A DNA stretch of 64,000 nt from Microvirga sp. ACRRW (GTDB lineage: Bacteria; Pseudomonadota; Alphaproteobacteria; Rhizobiales; Beijerinckiaceae), in contig NZ_JAKRNJ010000002.1 in NCBI RefSeq assembly GCF_022346925.1, positions 124,001-188,000 of the forward strand, written 5' to 3'. Positions 18,994-27,919 of this stretch are shown here, piece by piece (the stretch's first letter is position 1; each line of letters begins with the position of its first letter). Below the pieces are notes generated by a model that ran no database searches, was not told where the DNA came from, and was given only the letters and a program-made list of their open reading frames with translations. Made by a program: the position numbers and the translations under genes.

Positions 18994-21069
18994 TCAAATG
19001 ATGAAGAAATCTTTGTAGGTGAGCTTCAGGTTCTTGTTGAGCGTCGCGATCTTGATCTGCGCAGCAGAGCCTGTGCCGTCCTTGTCGTAATAGAGCGCGC
19101 CGGTCTTGCTGTCGTAGATGATGCGGTCTTCCCGGTCCCGCGCGTGTGGGCCCTTGACGAACATGTCCGACTTGAACTTCATGCCAGCAGCCGAGCCTTT
19201 GCCGAGCTTGGTGAAGATCTTGTTTTCCAAGTGGATCGAGTCGTATTTCGGATCGAAATCGTAGATCCGGTCCACATTCGACTTCTTGTTCGGCTTCGTG
19301 TCGAACACGAAGATGTCCTTGCCGCTCCCGCCGTACAGCTTGTCATTGCCGTAGCCGCCGTAGAGCTTGTCGTTTCCGCCCTGACCCTTCAGCGTATTGA
19401 CGCCCGAATGGCCGCGGATCTCGTTGCCGATATTGGACCCTGTAAGATTGGCCGACTTCTTGCTTGAGAGCCCGGAGAGCTTGAGAGCCTCGATCTGCGC
19501 ATCCGCAGCCAGTTTATAGCTGCCGCCAACGATGATCGTATCCCGGCCTCCGTTGACGGCTTCCTCAATCATATCTTCGGTTCTGACATGATAGGTATCG
19601 TCGCCGAGACCGCCTTTCAGGACGGCTGAGCCGTTGCCGAAGAAAACGTCGGTGAAGGAAGAGCCGACAAGGCCTTCTATGCTGATATAAGTATCACCCG
19701 CCGCGTCACCTCCGCTGCCGCCGGAGAGGCTGGCAATCACGCCTGCACTTGCATGCGCGAAGGAGACGTAATCGAACCCATTGCCGCCGTTCAGGATGTC
19801 GGCCCCGGCGCTGTCCTCGAACGTATCGTTGAAGGCGGTTCCGATGTAGTGATCGTTGCCTGCTGTGCCTTTAAGGGAAACGGCTTTGTCGCGAGGGTCG
19901 ATAATCTGAATGCCGTTCGACATCAACGCGGCGATGCGCCCGTCCGCCATCAGGGACAAGCCCTCAAGGGAAATCAAGCTTCCCGTCATCGGTTGGCTGA
20001 CCAGCAGCTTGTCGCTCACGCGTGCGCCTGCTGCATCGAAGATGGCCAAGCGCACTTCCGAGGTGCTGAGCAATGGGTCCGTCACAACCTGAGCGGCCAG
20101 GGCAAAGCCTCCGCCGGGAAGGGCCACGATATCAGGAGTGCCCACAGCCTCAGCCTCTGCAACGGTTGCGTAAAACGACAAAGGATTGGTGACTTCAGTC
20201 CCTTCCGCAGTGAAGATTTGGTATCGGACCGTGACGATAGGCTCTGAACCGCTTGCGCTGAGTTCACCATTCTCCGTCCACGTCACGACGAACCTGCCGC
20301 CCTCAAGAGCGGTCACCTCAATCGGCATCATGCTCGAACTTGCAACCACGGGGATCGTGAACGATTTCACGACAGCAGGGCCGCCGGCAGCAGATGGGTC
20401 CAGCACATAAACCGTGTTCTCGGTTCCGCTCGTGCGAAGGACAGCAACGACTTTGCCGTCAGGCAACACTGCGAGATCGGCCACGGACTCGAACCCGTCC
20501 TCATCGCCGGATGCGAGAGTTGGCCCAAGCGCTAAAGTCTCCGAGAGAATTCCATCGCGACTTAAAACGCGCAGAAAGGCTTTGCCGTCCGTACTCCGGA
20601 AGACGGCAGCAACGCTTCCATCGGCAAGGCCAATCGCATCGTCTGCCTTGAAGTGGCCGGAGGTGCCGAGGGGACCGCCTCCGAGACCGGCAATGGGATA
20701 AGGTTTTACGAGCGGCTGCAGATCGCTTCCATAAATCCCCAGCCATGCCCCAAAATGTCCGGGGCTGCGGCTTGCAATCGTCCATGTGAAGGCGATGCGC
20801 CCATCCGGAAGTTCTGTCGCAAAAGGATTGAGAGCACGGTTCGTCAAGGGAAGGTCGCCAAATGGCGAGCCAAACGCTGGGGAATCGATGATCCTCTCTT
20901 CCTTGATCGAGCCGTCGGCATTGTAGATGCAAGCCTTGAGCGGGGTGAGCAATGTCGTATCGGCCTTGCCGAAAACCAGGAACGTGCCGTTCCTGAGGGC
21001 GAGGACATCATAGTCGTTGATGCCGGCAGGGAGGCCGATAGGGGAGCCCCAGAGAAACGGTTGAGCCAT
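18994..21069 (-). CDS. RTX-tailed secreted protein with propeller-like N-terminal region
   Basis: A 691-residue product without a Sec signal peptide. Residues 1 to about 400 contain several copies of a beta-strand pattern around DGR/GGR plus hydrophobics (DGRIAFTW, DGSVAAVF, DGKVVAVL, GGRFVVTW, DGRIAALM), like blades of a beta-propeller. RTX-type glycine/aspartate repeats follow (ADILNGGNGFDYVSF, GQGGNDKLYGGYGNDKLYGG), then the shared C-terminal module (KDIFVFDTKPNKKSNVDRI ... DFFII). Start 21069 has GGTGGAGGATCGCC upstream; a start 30 bases further up is weaker. A type I secretion substrate is inferred; the ligand or activity is unknown. Confidence 0.88.
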   Translation of the reverse strand: MAQPFLWGSPIGLPAGINDYDVLALRNGTFLVFGKADTTLLTPLKACIYNADGSIKEERIIDSPAFGSPFGDLPLTNRALNPFATELPDGRIAFTWTIASRSPGHFGAWLGIYGSDLQPLVKPYPIAGLGGGPLGTSGHFKADDAIGLADGSVAAVFRSTDGKAFLRVLSRDGILSETLALGPTLASGDEDGFESVADLAVLPDGKVVAVLRTSGTENTVYVLDPSAAGGPAVVKSFTIPVVASSSMMPIEVTALEGGRFVVTWTENGELSASGSEPIVTVRYQIFTAEGTEVTNPLSFYATVAEAEAVGTPDIVALPGGGFALAAQVVTDPLLSTSEVRLAIFDAAGARVSDKLLVSQPMTGSLISLEGLSLMADGRIAALMSNGIQIIDPRDKAVSLKGTAGNDHYIGTAFNDTFEDSAGADILNGGNGFDYVSFAHASAGVIASLSGGSGGDAAGDTYISIEGLVGSSFTDVFFGNGSAVLKGGLGDDTYHVRTEDMIEEAVNGGRDTIIVGGSYKLAADAQIEALKLSGLSSKKSANLTGSNIGNEIRGHSGVNTLKGQGGNDKLYGGYGNDKLYGGSGKDIFVFDTKPNKKSNVDRIYDFDPKYDSIHLENKIFTKLGKGSAAGMKFKSDMFVKGPHARDREDRIIYDSKTGALYYDKDGTGSAAQIKIATLNKNLKLTYKDFFII

Positions 21070-21253
21070 GGCGATCCTCCACCCGGGTCGGAAGAACAAT
21101 GTGATGCGGATGGCGTAATGTTATAGGAAATTGCCGTTAGGACAACCTTCTCGCGGACATGCCGCAAGTAAAGTTGCGTCCTTGAGCAAGCCTGCTCGGA
21201 TCGCTCGGGAAGGGCGCTGCGAGGATGCCACGTGGCTCCTGCGAGGAATTGTT

Positions 21254-22294
21254 TTAGAATTGCGTGATCACGCTGATGCCGAGGCCCTCGAACGTATCCA
21301 TGCTCATCAGGGCCGCAGGTGCCTCTTCGAGACGAATCCTCTTGCCGACGAGTTTTTCCGGCGCGAGCTTGCCCGTCTCGATCATGTTCATCATGGCCTG
21401 ATAGCGGAACGCCTGCATGCCGTGGCTGCCGAGGATTTCCAGCTCCCAGCCGATCACCCGATCCATCGGAATCTGGGGGCGCGCGTGATCGCCGAGCATG
21501 AGGCCAATCTGCACGTGGCGTCCGCGGCGACGCAGGTTCGCTATCGAGTTGAAGCAGGTGACAGGGCTGCCCAATGCATCGATGGAAACATGCGCGCCGC
21601 CCCTCGTGATCTCGCGCACGGCTTCGACCACATCGGCGACGGCGCGCGCGTTGATCGTCGCGACAGCGCCCATCTGCCTGGCGAAGTCGAGCTTCTCTTG
21701 CGTGAGATCGACAGCAACCACATTCGCGCCCATGGCGGCCGCGATCATGATGGCCGACAGGCCGACACCGCCGCAGCCATGCACGGCCACCCAATCACCC
21801 GGCCCCACGCGGCCCTGATCGACGATGGCGCGGAACGATGTGACAAAGCGGCAGCCGAGGCTCGCGGCCGTTTCGAAATCGAGACTCTCAGGGAGTGAGA
21901 CGAGGTTCGTGTCCGCGTAGTCCACGGCGACATATTCCGCGAACGATCCCCAGGCCGTGAAGCCCGGCTGAAACTGATGCTCGCAGACCTGATGATTGCC
22001 CGAGTTGCATTCGAAGCAATGCCCGCATCCACCGACGAACGGCACCGTGACGCGGTCTCCCTTCTTCCAGCGCGTAACCTGCTTGCCGGTGGCGAGAACC
22101 GTGCCCGCCAGCTCGTGCCCCGGCACGTGCGGCAAAACTACATCCGGATCATGCCCCATCCATCCGTGCCAGTCGCTCCGGCACAATCCCGTCGCCTCCA
22201 CCTTGATCACCACACCTTCCGCAGACGGCGTCGGATCGGGCACGTTCTGCACGCGTGGAGGCTGACCGAATTGCTCGAAGAGAACGGCTTTCAT
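21254..22294 (-). CDS. Zinc-dependent alcohol dehydrogenase family protein
   Basis: A 346-residue medium-chain dehydrogenase/reductase. Catalytic zinc ligands are in [10 protein letters not shown] and [10 protein letters not shown]; the structural zinc lobe with four cysteines is [17 protein letters not shown]. The Rossmann nucleotide site is [15 protein letters not shown], followed by VVAVDL, whose acidic residue suggests NAD(H). Substrate cannot be fixed from sequence; primary alcohols, aldehydes or polyols are possible. The gene lies between two RTX genes on the same strand, separated from the upstream one by a strong hairpin, so it is probably transcribed on its own. Confidence 0.9.
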   Translation of the reverse strand: MKAVLFEQFGQPPRVQNVPDPTPSAEGVVIKVEATGLCRSDWHGWMGHDPDVVLPHVPGHELAGTVLATGKQVTRWKKGDRVTVPFVGGCGHCFECNSGNHQVCEHQFQPGFTAWGSFAEYVAVDYADTNLVSLPESLDFETAASLGCRFVTSFRAIVDQGRVGPGDWVAVHGCGGVGLSAIMIAAAMGANVVAVDLTQEKLDFARQMGAVATINARAVADVVEAVREITRGGAHVSIDALGSPVTCFNSIANLRRRGRHVQIGLMLGDHARPQIPMDRVIGWELEILGSHGMQAFRYQAMMNMIETGKLAPEKLVGKRIRLEEAPAALMSMDTFEGLGISVITQF

Positions 22295-22360
22295 GACGGG
22301 CCTTTCGTGCGTCCGAAGCGGGAAAGGTTGATATAGTCGTCAGGTGGCGCCGGAGCAAAT

Positions 22361-22393
22361 GCAGCCTTGAGTGGTGTCTCCGCTCAAGGCTGC
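22361..22393 (-). terminator. Hairpin terminating the 22.4 kb RTX gene
   Basis: GCAGCCTTGAG (22361-22371) pairs perfectly with CTCAAGGCTGC (22383-22393). It lies 12 bases past the stop of the RTX gene on the reverse strand, where the stem is followed by ATTTGC. An 11-bp stem in this position is a good terminator candidate, although the T-run is short. Confidence 0.7.
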
Positions 22394-22404
22394 TTTCGTC
22401 TTTG

Positions 22405-24405
22405 TCAGATAACGAAGAAGTCGTCGTACTTCAGGCCAAGGCCTTTCTTAAGCTGGGCGATCTCTACCGCTTTGCCCTTGCCTGAGCCGTCCTTGTCATA
22501 GAACAGGACGCCGGTCTTTTTGTTGTAGATCAGGTAGTCATCCTTCTCCACGGCCTTGGTGCCGACGGTGAAGAACTCCTTATTGAGTTTGGCTGGTTTC
22601 TTCTCAGAGCCCTTCTTGCCCAGTTTCGTGAAAAACTTGTTCTCAAGCCAGAAGCTGTCGTCCTTCACATTGAAGTCAGTAATCTTATCGAAGTTCACCT
22701 TGCGGTCAGTTTTGTCCGTGCCGAGTTTCGCATCGAACACAAAGATATCCTTGCCCTTGCCGCCAGTGAGAACGTCGTTGCCATAGCCGCCGCTAAGTCG
22801 GTCATTGTCTGCGCCGCCGGAGAGCGTATCGTGGCCGGCGCCGCCAGAGAGAGTATCTTTGCCGATGTTCGCGAATATCGCATCATTGCCAGCGGAGCCG
22901 ATCGCCTTCTCCGCGACCCAATCGGTCACATTGAGAGTGAAATCTTTCTCGGAGGAAAGGCCTCCTTCATCCGTGACTTTGATGCGGATCGTGTGAGATT
23001 GAGCCTGCTCATGATCGAGAAGAAGACGATTGGCAACTTTTACTTGGTTGCCCTGGATCATGAAACGGCCGCCCGCGCCATCTCCGACAAGAGTGTAGGT
23101 GAGAGTGCTGCCTGGGGTATCTGTTGCTGAAAGCTCACCCACAACGGTACCATTGTCAGAGAGCTCGCGAACCGATGTAGTGCCGAGCACGATGTTCGTA
23201 GGAGCGGCAGGATCCGGTAAAGTGCTGCCTCCGGACACCGAATGAACTTTCAGCTCAGAGTTTGTGACCGTGTGCTCACCGTCCTGCACCTTGACCGTGA
23301 AGGTGGTGGTCTCGACGGATCCAGCTGCAGAGCCAGGGCGGGCTCTTGGGTCGAATTGCAAATTCTGGAGAATTCTTTCTACCATAGAGACAGAGGCCGT
23401 TACGATGAACGTGCCTGTATCGGGATCATAGTTTCCGTCTTCTTCACCAAGGCCCCGCACGAGCTTGCCTTTAGCTGGATCGAAGGTGACGACTACCGTA
23501 ACGAGGGCACTGTCGTCTGTCAGCGCAAGACCGGCGAAGGGCCGAGCGAGATCTGTGTCCGCAATCGTGACTTCTTTTACAGCAGGAGGCGTCAAATTTG
23601 GAATGGCACTGGGAGTTCCACCCGCCGATGTGACACTTAAATAAACCGGTTGATTGATACTATGCGTTCCGTCTTGGACCCAGAGGCTGAATGTGTAGGT
23701 CTCGAGAAACTTTCCAGATGTATTACGACCTGCAGGATCGAATTTTATCTCTGCTAGACCAGCCATGATCTCCGCCGCCGTCCCTGTCAGTCGGTCTATA
23801 GGTGTGCGACTGCCGTCTGCTTCAAGCTTGAAGAAAAAGGGATCTGAAGCGCTGTAGGGAGAGAGAAATACTGTTAGGACCGCATTCTCAGGATCAACGA
23901 TCTTTATCCCGGCGAACGGGGAGGCGAGAGCTGTATCTGGAACAACCGGACTATCCGCAGGAAGCGTGATAGTCGGCGGCTTATCCGCTGTCGTCTTTAC
24001 CCTAAGGATGGTCGAAGAAGTCTGGGTCGCGCCAACCTTGTCGACAACAGTCGCGGTGAAGGCGACTTCTTCGACACCTCCAACGCCATTGCGATCCCTT
24101 GGATCGAACCATAAGCTGGATAAGGCAGCGGATGCTTCGCTCGATGTTCCCGTGAACGTATAAATTCCGGTCGTTGAATCGTAGTAGCCCACCGTATAGC
24201 CGAGAAAGGTGCCCTTAGCAGGGTCGTCGATTTTGACGGTAAGCGTGATCTCATCACCTGCATCCGGATCGTAAACATAGGAGCCGAAGAAAGGTTTGAA
24301 CACTTTCGTGTCGAATGGCACGCCGAGAGAAGGGTCGATCTGGATCAATACGTTAGGTATTGTATTTCCCGTAGTCAGAGAAAATAGGTTGTTGTCTAGT
24401 GACAT
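22405..24405 (-). CDS. RTX-tailed secreted protein with beta-sandwich and cadherin-like domains
   Basis: A 666-residue protein. Residues about 20-385 hold three related domains of roughly 110-120 residues, each ending in a FDPR.RNG- or FDPRARPG-type segment followed by TFTVKVQDG-like strands. A cadherin-like domain follows (APTNIVLGTTSVRELSDNG ... LLLDHEQAQSHTIRI). RTX nonapeptides come next (GGAGHDTLSGGADNDRLSGG), then the secretion module ending DFFVI. There is no Sec signal. Start ATG 24405 is preceded by GGGAAACC on the coding strand. The product is likely an extracellular adhesin or matrix protein exported by type I secretion. Confidence 0.9.
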   Translation of the reverse strand: MSLDNNLFSLTTGNTIPNVLIQIDPSLGVPFDTKVFKPFFGSYVYDPDAGDEITLTVKIDDPAKGTFLGYTVGYYDSTTGIYTFTGTSSEASAALSSLWFDPRDRNGVGGVEEVAFTATVVDKVGATQTSSTILRVKTTADKPPTITLPADSPVVPDTALASPFAGIKIVDPENAVLTVFLSPYSASDPFFFKLEADGSRTPIDRLTGTAAEIMAGLAEIKFDPAGRNTSGKFLETYTFSLWVQDGTHSINQPVYLSVTSAGGTPSAIPNLTPPAVKEVTIADTDLARPFAGLALTDDSALVTVVVTFDPAKGKLVRGLGEEDGNYDPDTGTFIVTASVSMVERILQNLQFDPRARPGSAAGSVETTTFTVKVQDGEHTVTNSELKVHSVSGGSTLPDPAAPTNIVLGTTSVRELSDNGTVVGELSATDTPGSTLTYTLVGDGAGGRFMIQGNQVKVANRLLLDHEQAQSHTIRIKVTDEGGLSSEKDFTLNVTDWVAEKAIGSAGNDAIFANIGKDTLSGGAGHDTLSGGADNDRLSGGYGNDVLTGGKGKDIFVFDAKLGTDKTDRKVNFDKITDFNVKDDSFWLENKFFTKLGKKGSEKKPAKLNKEFFTVGTKAVEKDDYLIYNKKTGVLFYDKDGSGKGKAVEIAQLKKGLGLKYDDFFVI

Positions 24406-24581
24406 GTTGGTTTCCCAGATTATGATCTTAGGAAAACACTCTATTGTTTTATTGTTACAGTCAAGCTTAGGGCATCACTGCTAATGACGCCCTACCATGC
24501 CCCAGCTTTATTCATACACAGCTAGGCCAAGCTGAAAGCTGAGAGAGGCTTCGCCTCGTATCTGTCCGAACTAAAGACAAA

Positions 24582-25139
24582 TCAACCTTTGAACCGCCCG
24601 AACATTACCTTCGTCTCCCCGTAATCCCGCCGTTCGATCTCCTCGAAGCCTTCCGGCAGCGTCACCTCGACGCCCTGTGCTTCTTCCACGATCACGAGTG
24701 CATCGGGTGTCAGCCATCCGCCTTCCACGCAGGAGCGCAGAGCTTTCGGCGCGAGGTCCTTGCCGTAGGGCGGGTCGCAGAACACGACGGAGAAGGGTGC
24801 GTTAGGGGTGGCTTCGCCCATCTTGGTGGCGTCGCGGCGGAAGAGACGAGTTGCGCCGCCGGCGCCGAGTGATTCCACGTTCTCGCGAATGATGCCGCGC
24901 GCCTGCGCGCCGTCATCGACGAAGAGCGAGAAGGCGGCACCGCGCGATAGAGCCTCGAGGCCGAGCGCGCCGGTGCCTGCGAAGAGGTCGAGCACGCGCG
25001 CGCCCTCGATGGGGTCATCGTAACCGTGCTGCAGGATGTTGAAGAGTGTCTCGCGCAGGCGGTCCGATGTCGGACGGATCACGTCCGAGCTCGGCCCCTT
25101 GAGCGAGCGGCCGCGCCAGCGCCCGCCCACAATTCTCAT
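24582..25139 (-). CDS. rsmD: 16S rRNA (guanine(966)-N(2))-methyltransferase
   Basis: A 185-residue S-adenosylmethionine-dependent methyltransferase acting on G966 of 16S rRNA in the assembled 30S subunit. The SAM motif is VLDLFAGTGALGLEALSRGA, and the N6/N2 amino-methyltransferase signature is FCDPPYGKDL. The N-terminus MRIVGGRWRGR is typical. It starts 13 bases after the stop of the pseudouridine synthase gene on the same strand, so the two rRNA-modification genes probably form an operon. Confidence 0.95.
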   Translation of the reverse strand: MRIVGGRWRGRSLKGPSSDVIRPTSDRLRETLFNILQHGYDDPIEGARVLDLFAGTGALGLEALSRGAAFSLFVDDGAQARGIIRENVESLGAGGATRLFRRDATKMGEATPNAPFSVVFCDPPYGKDLAPKALRSCVEGGWLTPDALVIVEEAQGVEVTLPEGFEEIERRDYGETKVMFGRFKG

Positions 25140-25152
25140 GGCTCAGTCCTCA

Positions 25153-27291
25153 TCAACGACGGCCGCGTGGGCCGCCTTTGGGGCCACCCTTCGAGCCGCC
25201 TTTGAAGCCGCCCTTGGATGAACCACGGGGACCGCCTTTAAAGCCACCGCTACGCGGTCCGCCGCGCGAGGGGCCATCGCCACGCGGAGGGCCACGGCGC
25301 GGACGCTCGTCGCCTCCCTCGCTGCGTGCACGGAACGGGCGATCCCCCTGTGGCTTGCGCGGACGGTCCTCACCGCCTTCGCGCGAGCGGAACGGGCGGT
25401 CGCCGCCACGGCGCGGGCGCTCGCCATCGTCGCGACGAGGGCGGCCTTCGCCGGTGTCACGGCCACGGCGCGCGGGCCCTGCGTCGCGGTCGTCACGGCG
25501 GCGCGGGCGATCCTCGCCGAATGAGCCACGGCCTCTGCGCGGTGCGGGAGCTTCCTGTTCCTGCGGCTGACGCACGAGGCGCTCCACCACGACCTTGCGG
25601 CCTTCGGACGAAGAAATCGCGCCGACGCGTTCGCGCTTGCGTTCCGCGCTGGCGGCGCGCGCCTCACGCGGATCGGCGCCACGGCGCGGAGCCTTCTTGC
25701 GCGGTGCATCCTCGTCGGTTTCGCCGGCGCGCCATACGCTCTTCTTCGCTTCGAGACGTGAAGGACGCTTCTTCGGCTCTTCCTCTTCGCGCTCGAAACG
25801 CTCCTTGCCAAAACGCTCCTTGCCGCGTGCGCGGAAAGGCTTCTCGTCCTCGTCGCGGCGGCGCGGGCGCTCATCGCGGTCACGACTGACGCGGGCAGGG
25901 CGCTCGTCGCGCTCCTCGCGGTGGTCTTTCTTCGATGAGCCGAAGGGCGCGATGGGCTCGCGCACCGGGCTCTCGAAATCGACGCCGGCTTCTGCGGCGA
26001 GTGCCGCACCGAGCTGATCCTTCAGGATCTTCGTCTTCACTTCTTCGGCGAGGCCTTGCTCGAGATCGCCGAGCTGGAACGGTCCGAAGGACATGCGGAT
26101 CAGGCGGTTCACCTGCATGCCGAGATGTTCGAGAATGCGCTTGATCTCGCGGTTCTTGCCTTCGCGCAGACCCATCGTGATCCACACGTTGTCGCCCTGC
26201 ATGCGGTCGAGACGTGCTTCGACGGGACCGTACTCGATGCCGTCGATGGTGATGCCGTCGCGAAGCCCGTCGAGATCGGCCTGCGTGATGTCGCCATGGG
26301 CGCGCACCTTGTAGCGGCGCAGCCAGCCGGTCTCGGGATGGGCGATGACGCGGGCAAGTCCACCGTCGTTGGTGAGCAGCAGCAAGCCTTCCGTGTTGAT
26401 GTCGAGACGGCCCACAGCCACCACGCGGGGCAGGTCTTCGGGCAGGTTCTCGAACACGGTGGGACGGCCCTCGGGATCGCGGGCGGTTGTCACGAGGCCG
26501 CGCGGCTTGTGGTAGAGCCACAGGCGCGTGCGTTCCTTGGTGGGCAGGGGCTCGCCGTCCACGGTGATCTGGTCGGCAGCGGTCACGTTGATGGCCGGGC
26601 TCTCCAGCACCTTGCCGTTGAGGGTCACGCGGCCTTCCGCGATCATCGCCTCCACGTCGCGGCGGGAAGCGACGCCCGCGCGGGCAATCACCTTGGCGAT
26701 GCGCTCCTCGGAAGGCTCCGAGGCTTCGACGGCGACTTCGGGACGTTCCTCGCGCGGACGGCGCGGACGATCCTCTGACGAGCGGTCGAAACGACGCGGG
26801 CGGTCGTCGCCGCCACGGCCACGGAAAGGCCTGTCGCCCTCGTCCCGGCGCGGGCGGAATGGCTTGTCGCCACCCTCGGAACGGCTACGGAAGGGGCGAT
26901 CTCCGTCTTCACGGCGGGCGCGGAACGGTTTGTCGCCACCTTCGGAGCGGCTGCGGAAAGGACGGTCACCGCCCTCGCTGCGAGCACGGAACGGTTTGTC
27001 GCCACCCTCGGAACGGCTGCGGAAGGGGCGGTCCCCATCTTCGCGGCGGGCACGAAACGGCTTATCGCCCTCAGGCCTCGGGCGGCGCGGGCGCTCGTCG
27101 TTGTCGCGGCTGCGGAAGGGCTTGTCGCCTGCGGCGTGGGGCTTGCGCGGGCGGTCGTCCTCTCCCCGGGCACGGAAGGGGCGCTCGCCGCCTTCGCGGG
27201 ATTTGCGGAAGGGCCGGTCACCGGAGGTGCGGCCACGGTCGGAGCGTCCCGAGGAACGGCCCTTGCGATTATCGTCGTTGCTGTCGGTCAT
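25153..27291 (-). CDS. rluB: rRNA pseudouridine synthase (RluB/RsuA family) with long Arg-rich arms
   Basis: A 712-residue protein built round an ordinary core. Residues 1 to about 190 are a low-complexity arm of 11-residue units such as DRPFRSRSEGG and DKPFRARREDG. An S4 RNA-binding domain follows at about 195-245 (RIAKVIARAGVASRRDVEAMI). The catalytic domain is at about 250-430, with the nucleophilic aspartate D297 in GRLDINTEGLLLLTND. A second Arg/Gly-rich arm of nearly 280 residues ends in repeated KGG units. RluB acts on 23S rRNA; assignment to RluB rather than RluE or RsuA is by overall likeness. Start 27291 is chosen because the extension further upstream has no family resemblance. Divergent from tadA across 40 bases. 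Confidence 0.88.
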   Translation of the reverse strand: MTDSNDDNRKGRSSGRSDRGRTSGDRPFRKSREGGERPFRARGEDDRPRKPHAAGDKPFRSRDNDERPRRPRPEGDKPFRARREDGDRPFRSRSEGGDKPFRARSEGGDRPFRSRSEGGDKPFRARREDGDRPFRSRSEGGDKPFRPRRDEGDRPFRGRGGDDRPRRFDRSSEDRPRRPREERPEVAVEASEPSEERIAKVIARAGVASRRDVEAMIAEGRVTLNGKVLESPAINVTAADQITVDGEPLPTKERTRLWLYHKPRGLVTTARDPEGRPTVFENLPEDLPRVVAVGRLDINTEGLLLLTNDGGLARVIAHPETGWLRRYKVRAHGDITQADLDGLRDGITIDGIEYGPVEARLDRMQGDNVWITMGLREGKNREIKRILEHLGMQVNRLIRMSFGPFQLGDLEQGLAEEVKTKILKDQLGAALAAEAGVDFESPVREPIAPFGSSKKDHREERDERPARVSRDRDERPRRRDEDEKPFRARGKERFGKERFEREEEEPKKRPSRLEAKKSVWRAGETDEDAPRKKAPRRGADPREARAASAERKRERVGAISSSEGRKVVVERLVRQPQEQEAPAPRRGRGSFGEDRPRRRDDRDAGPARRGRDTGEGRPRRDDGERPRRGGDRPFRSREGGEDRPRKPQGDRPFRARSEGGDERPRRGPPRGDGPSRGGPRSGGFKGGPRGSSKGGFKGGSKGGPKGGPRGRR
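26845..27130 (-). repeat. Coding tandem repeat, 33-bp units
   Basis: Inside the pseudouridine synthase gene, alternating 33-base units encode DRPFRSRSEGG and DKPFRARREDG or close variants, giving a 66-base double period. Neighbouring copies differ by only a few bases, so unit number is likely to vary between strains. Confidence 0.8.
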
Positions 27292-27331
27292 AGGAGCCTG
27301 ATAGCAGAGGAAGGGAACAGAAGCGAGTGAC

Positions 27332-27808
27332 ATGAGAAACGCCGATCGCAAGCCATCCGATCCAGCCGGGCCCGACCCGATGAGCGTGGCCTTCGAGGAG
27401 GCCCGCGCCGCCGCCGGGCGCGGGGAAGTGCCGGTTGGGGCCGTCATCGTCAAGGACGGCCGCATCGTCGCCTCGGCCGGCAACCGACCCCGGGAGCTGC
27501 GCGACCCATCTGCCCATGCGGAAATGCTCGCCATCCGCCGTGCCTGCGAGGCTGTGGATGATGAGCGGCTCTCCGGCTGCGATCTCTATGTGACGCTTGA
27601 GCCCTGCACCATGTGCGCGGGTGCGATCTCCTTCGCCCGCATCCGGCGGGTCTATTACGCCGCCCACGATCCGAAGGGCGGCGCGGTGGACAATGGCGTT
27701 CGCTTTTTCGGCCAGCCTACCTGCCACCACGCGCCGGAGGTGTATGGCGGCATTCGCGAAAGCGAGTCGGCGGCGCTGCTGAAGGAGTTCTTCGAGGAGC
27801 GACGCTGA
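27332..27808 (+). CDS. tadA: tRNA-specific adenosine deaminase
   Basis: A 158-residue enzyme that converts A34 to inosine in the anticodon of tRNA-Arg(ACG). The zinc-dependent deaminase signature is complete: HAEML (zinc His and proton-shuttling Glu) and PCTMCAGAI (two Cys ligands). The ATG at 27332 is taken as start; M17 at 27380 is possible but has no ribosome binding site. Divergent from the pseudouridine synthase gene, so both promoters must lie within about 40 bases. A palindromic repeat follows the stop. Confidence 0.94.
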   Translation: MRNADRKPSDPAGPDPMSVAFEEARAAAGRGEVPVGAVIVKDGRIVASAGNRPRELRDPSAHAEMLAIRRACEAVDDERLSGCDLYVTLEPCTMCAGAISFARIRRVYYAAHDPKGGAVDNGVRFFGQPTCHHAPEVYGGIRESESAALLKEFFEERR

Positions 27809-27815
27809 GGAGACA

Positions 27816-27916
27816 GTCATCCCGGACGAAGCGAAGCGCAGATCCGGGATCGTGTGCAGAATGGAGAGCCATTCTCGTCGTGCGATCCCGGGTTCTGCTG
27901 CGCAGCCCCGGGAGGA
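27816..27916. repeat. Dispersed palindromic repeat, copy 4
   Basis: It starts with GTCATCCCGGA 7 bases after the tadA stop and ends with CCCCGGGAGGACG, again with an inner GATCCGGGATCG / CGATCCCGGG pair. It occupies the gap between the convergent tadA and hydrolase genes, the same setting as copy 2. Confidence 0.7.
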
Positions 27917-27919
27917 CGT

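Noticed and set aside
26845..27130. CRISPR-like array
   Set aside because: The regular 33-base repeats are back to back without unique spacers and lie in frame inside the pseudouridine synthase gene.
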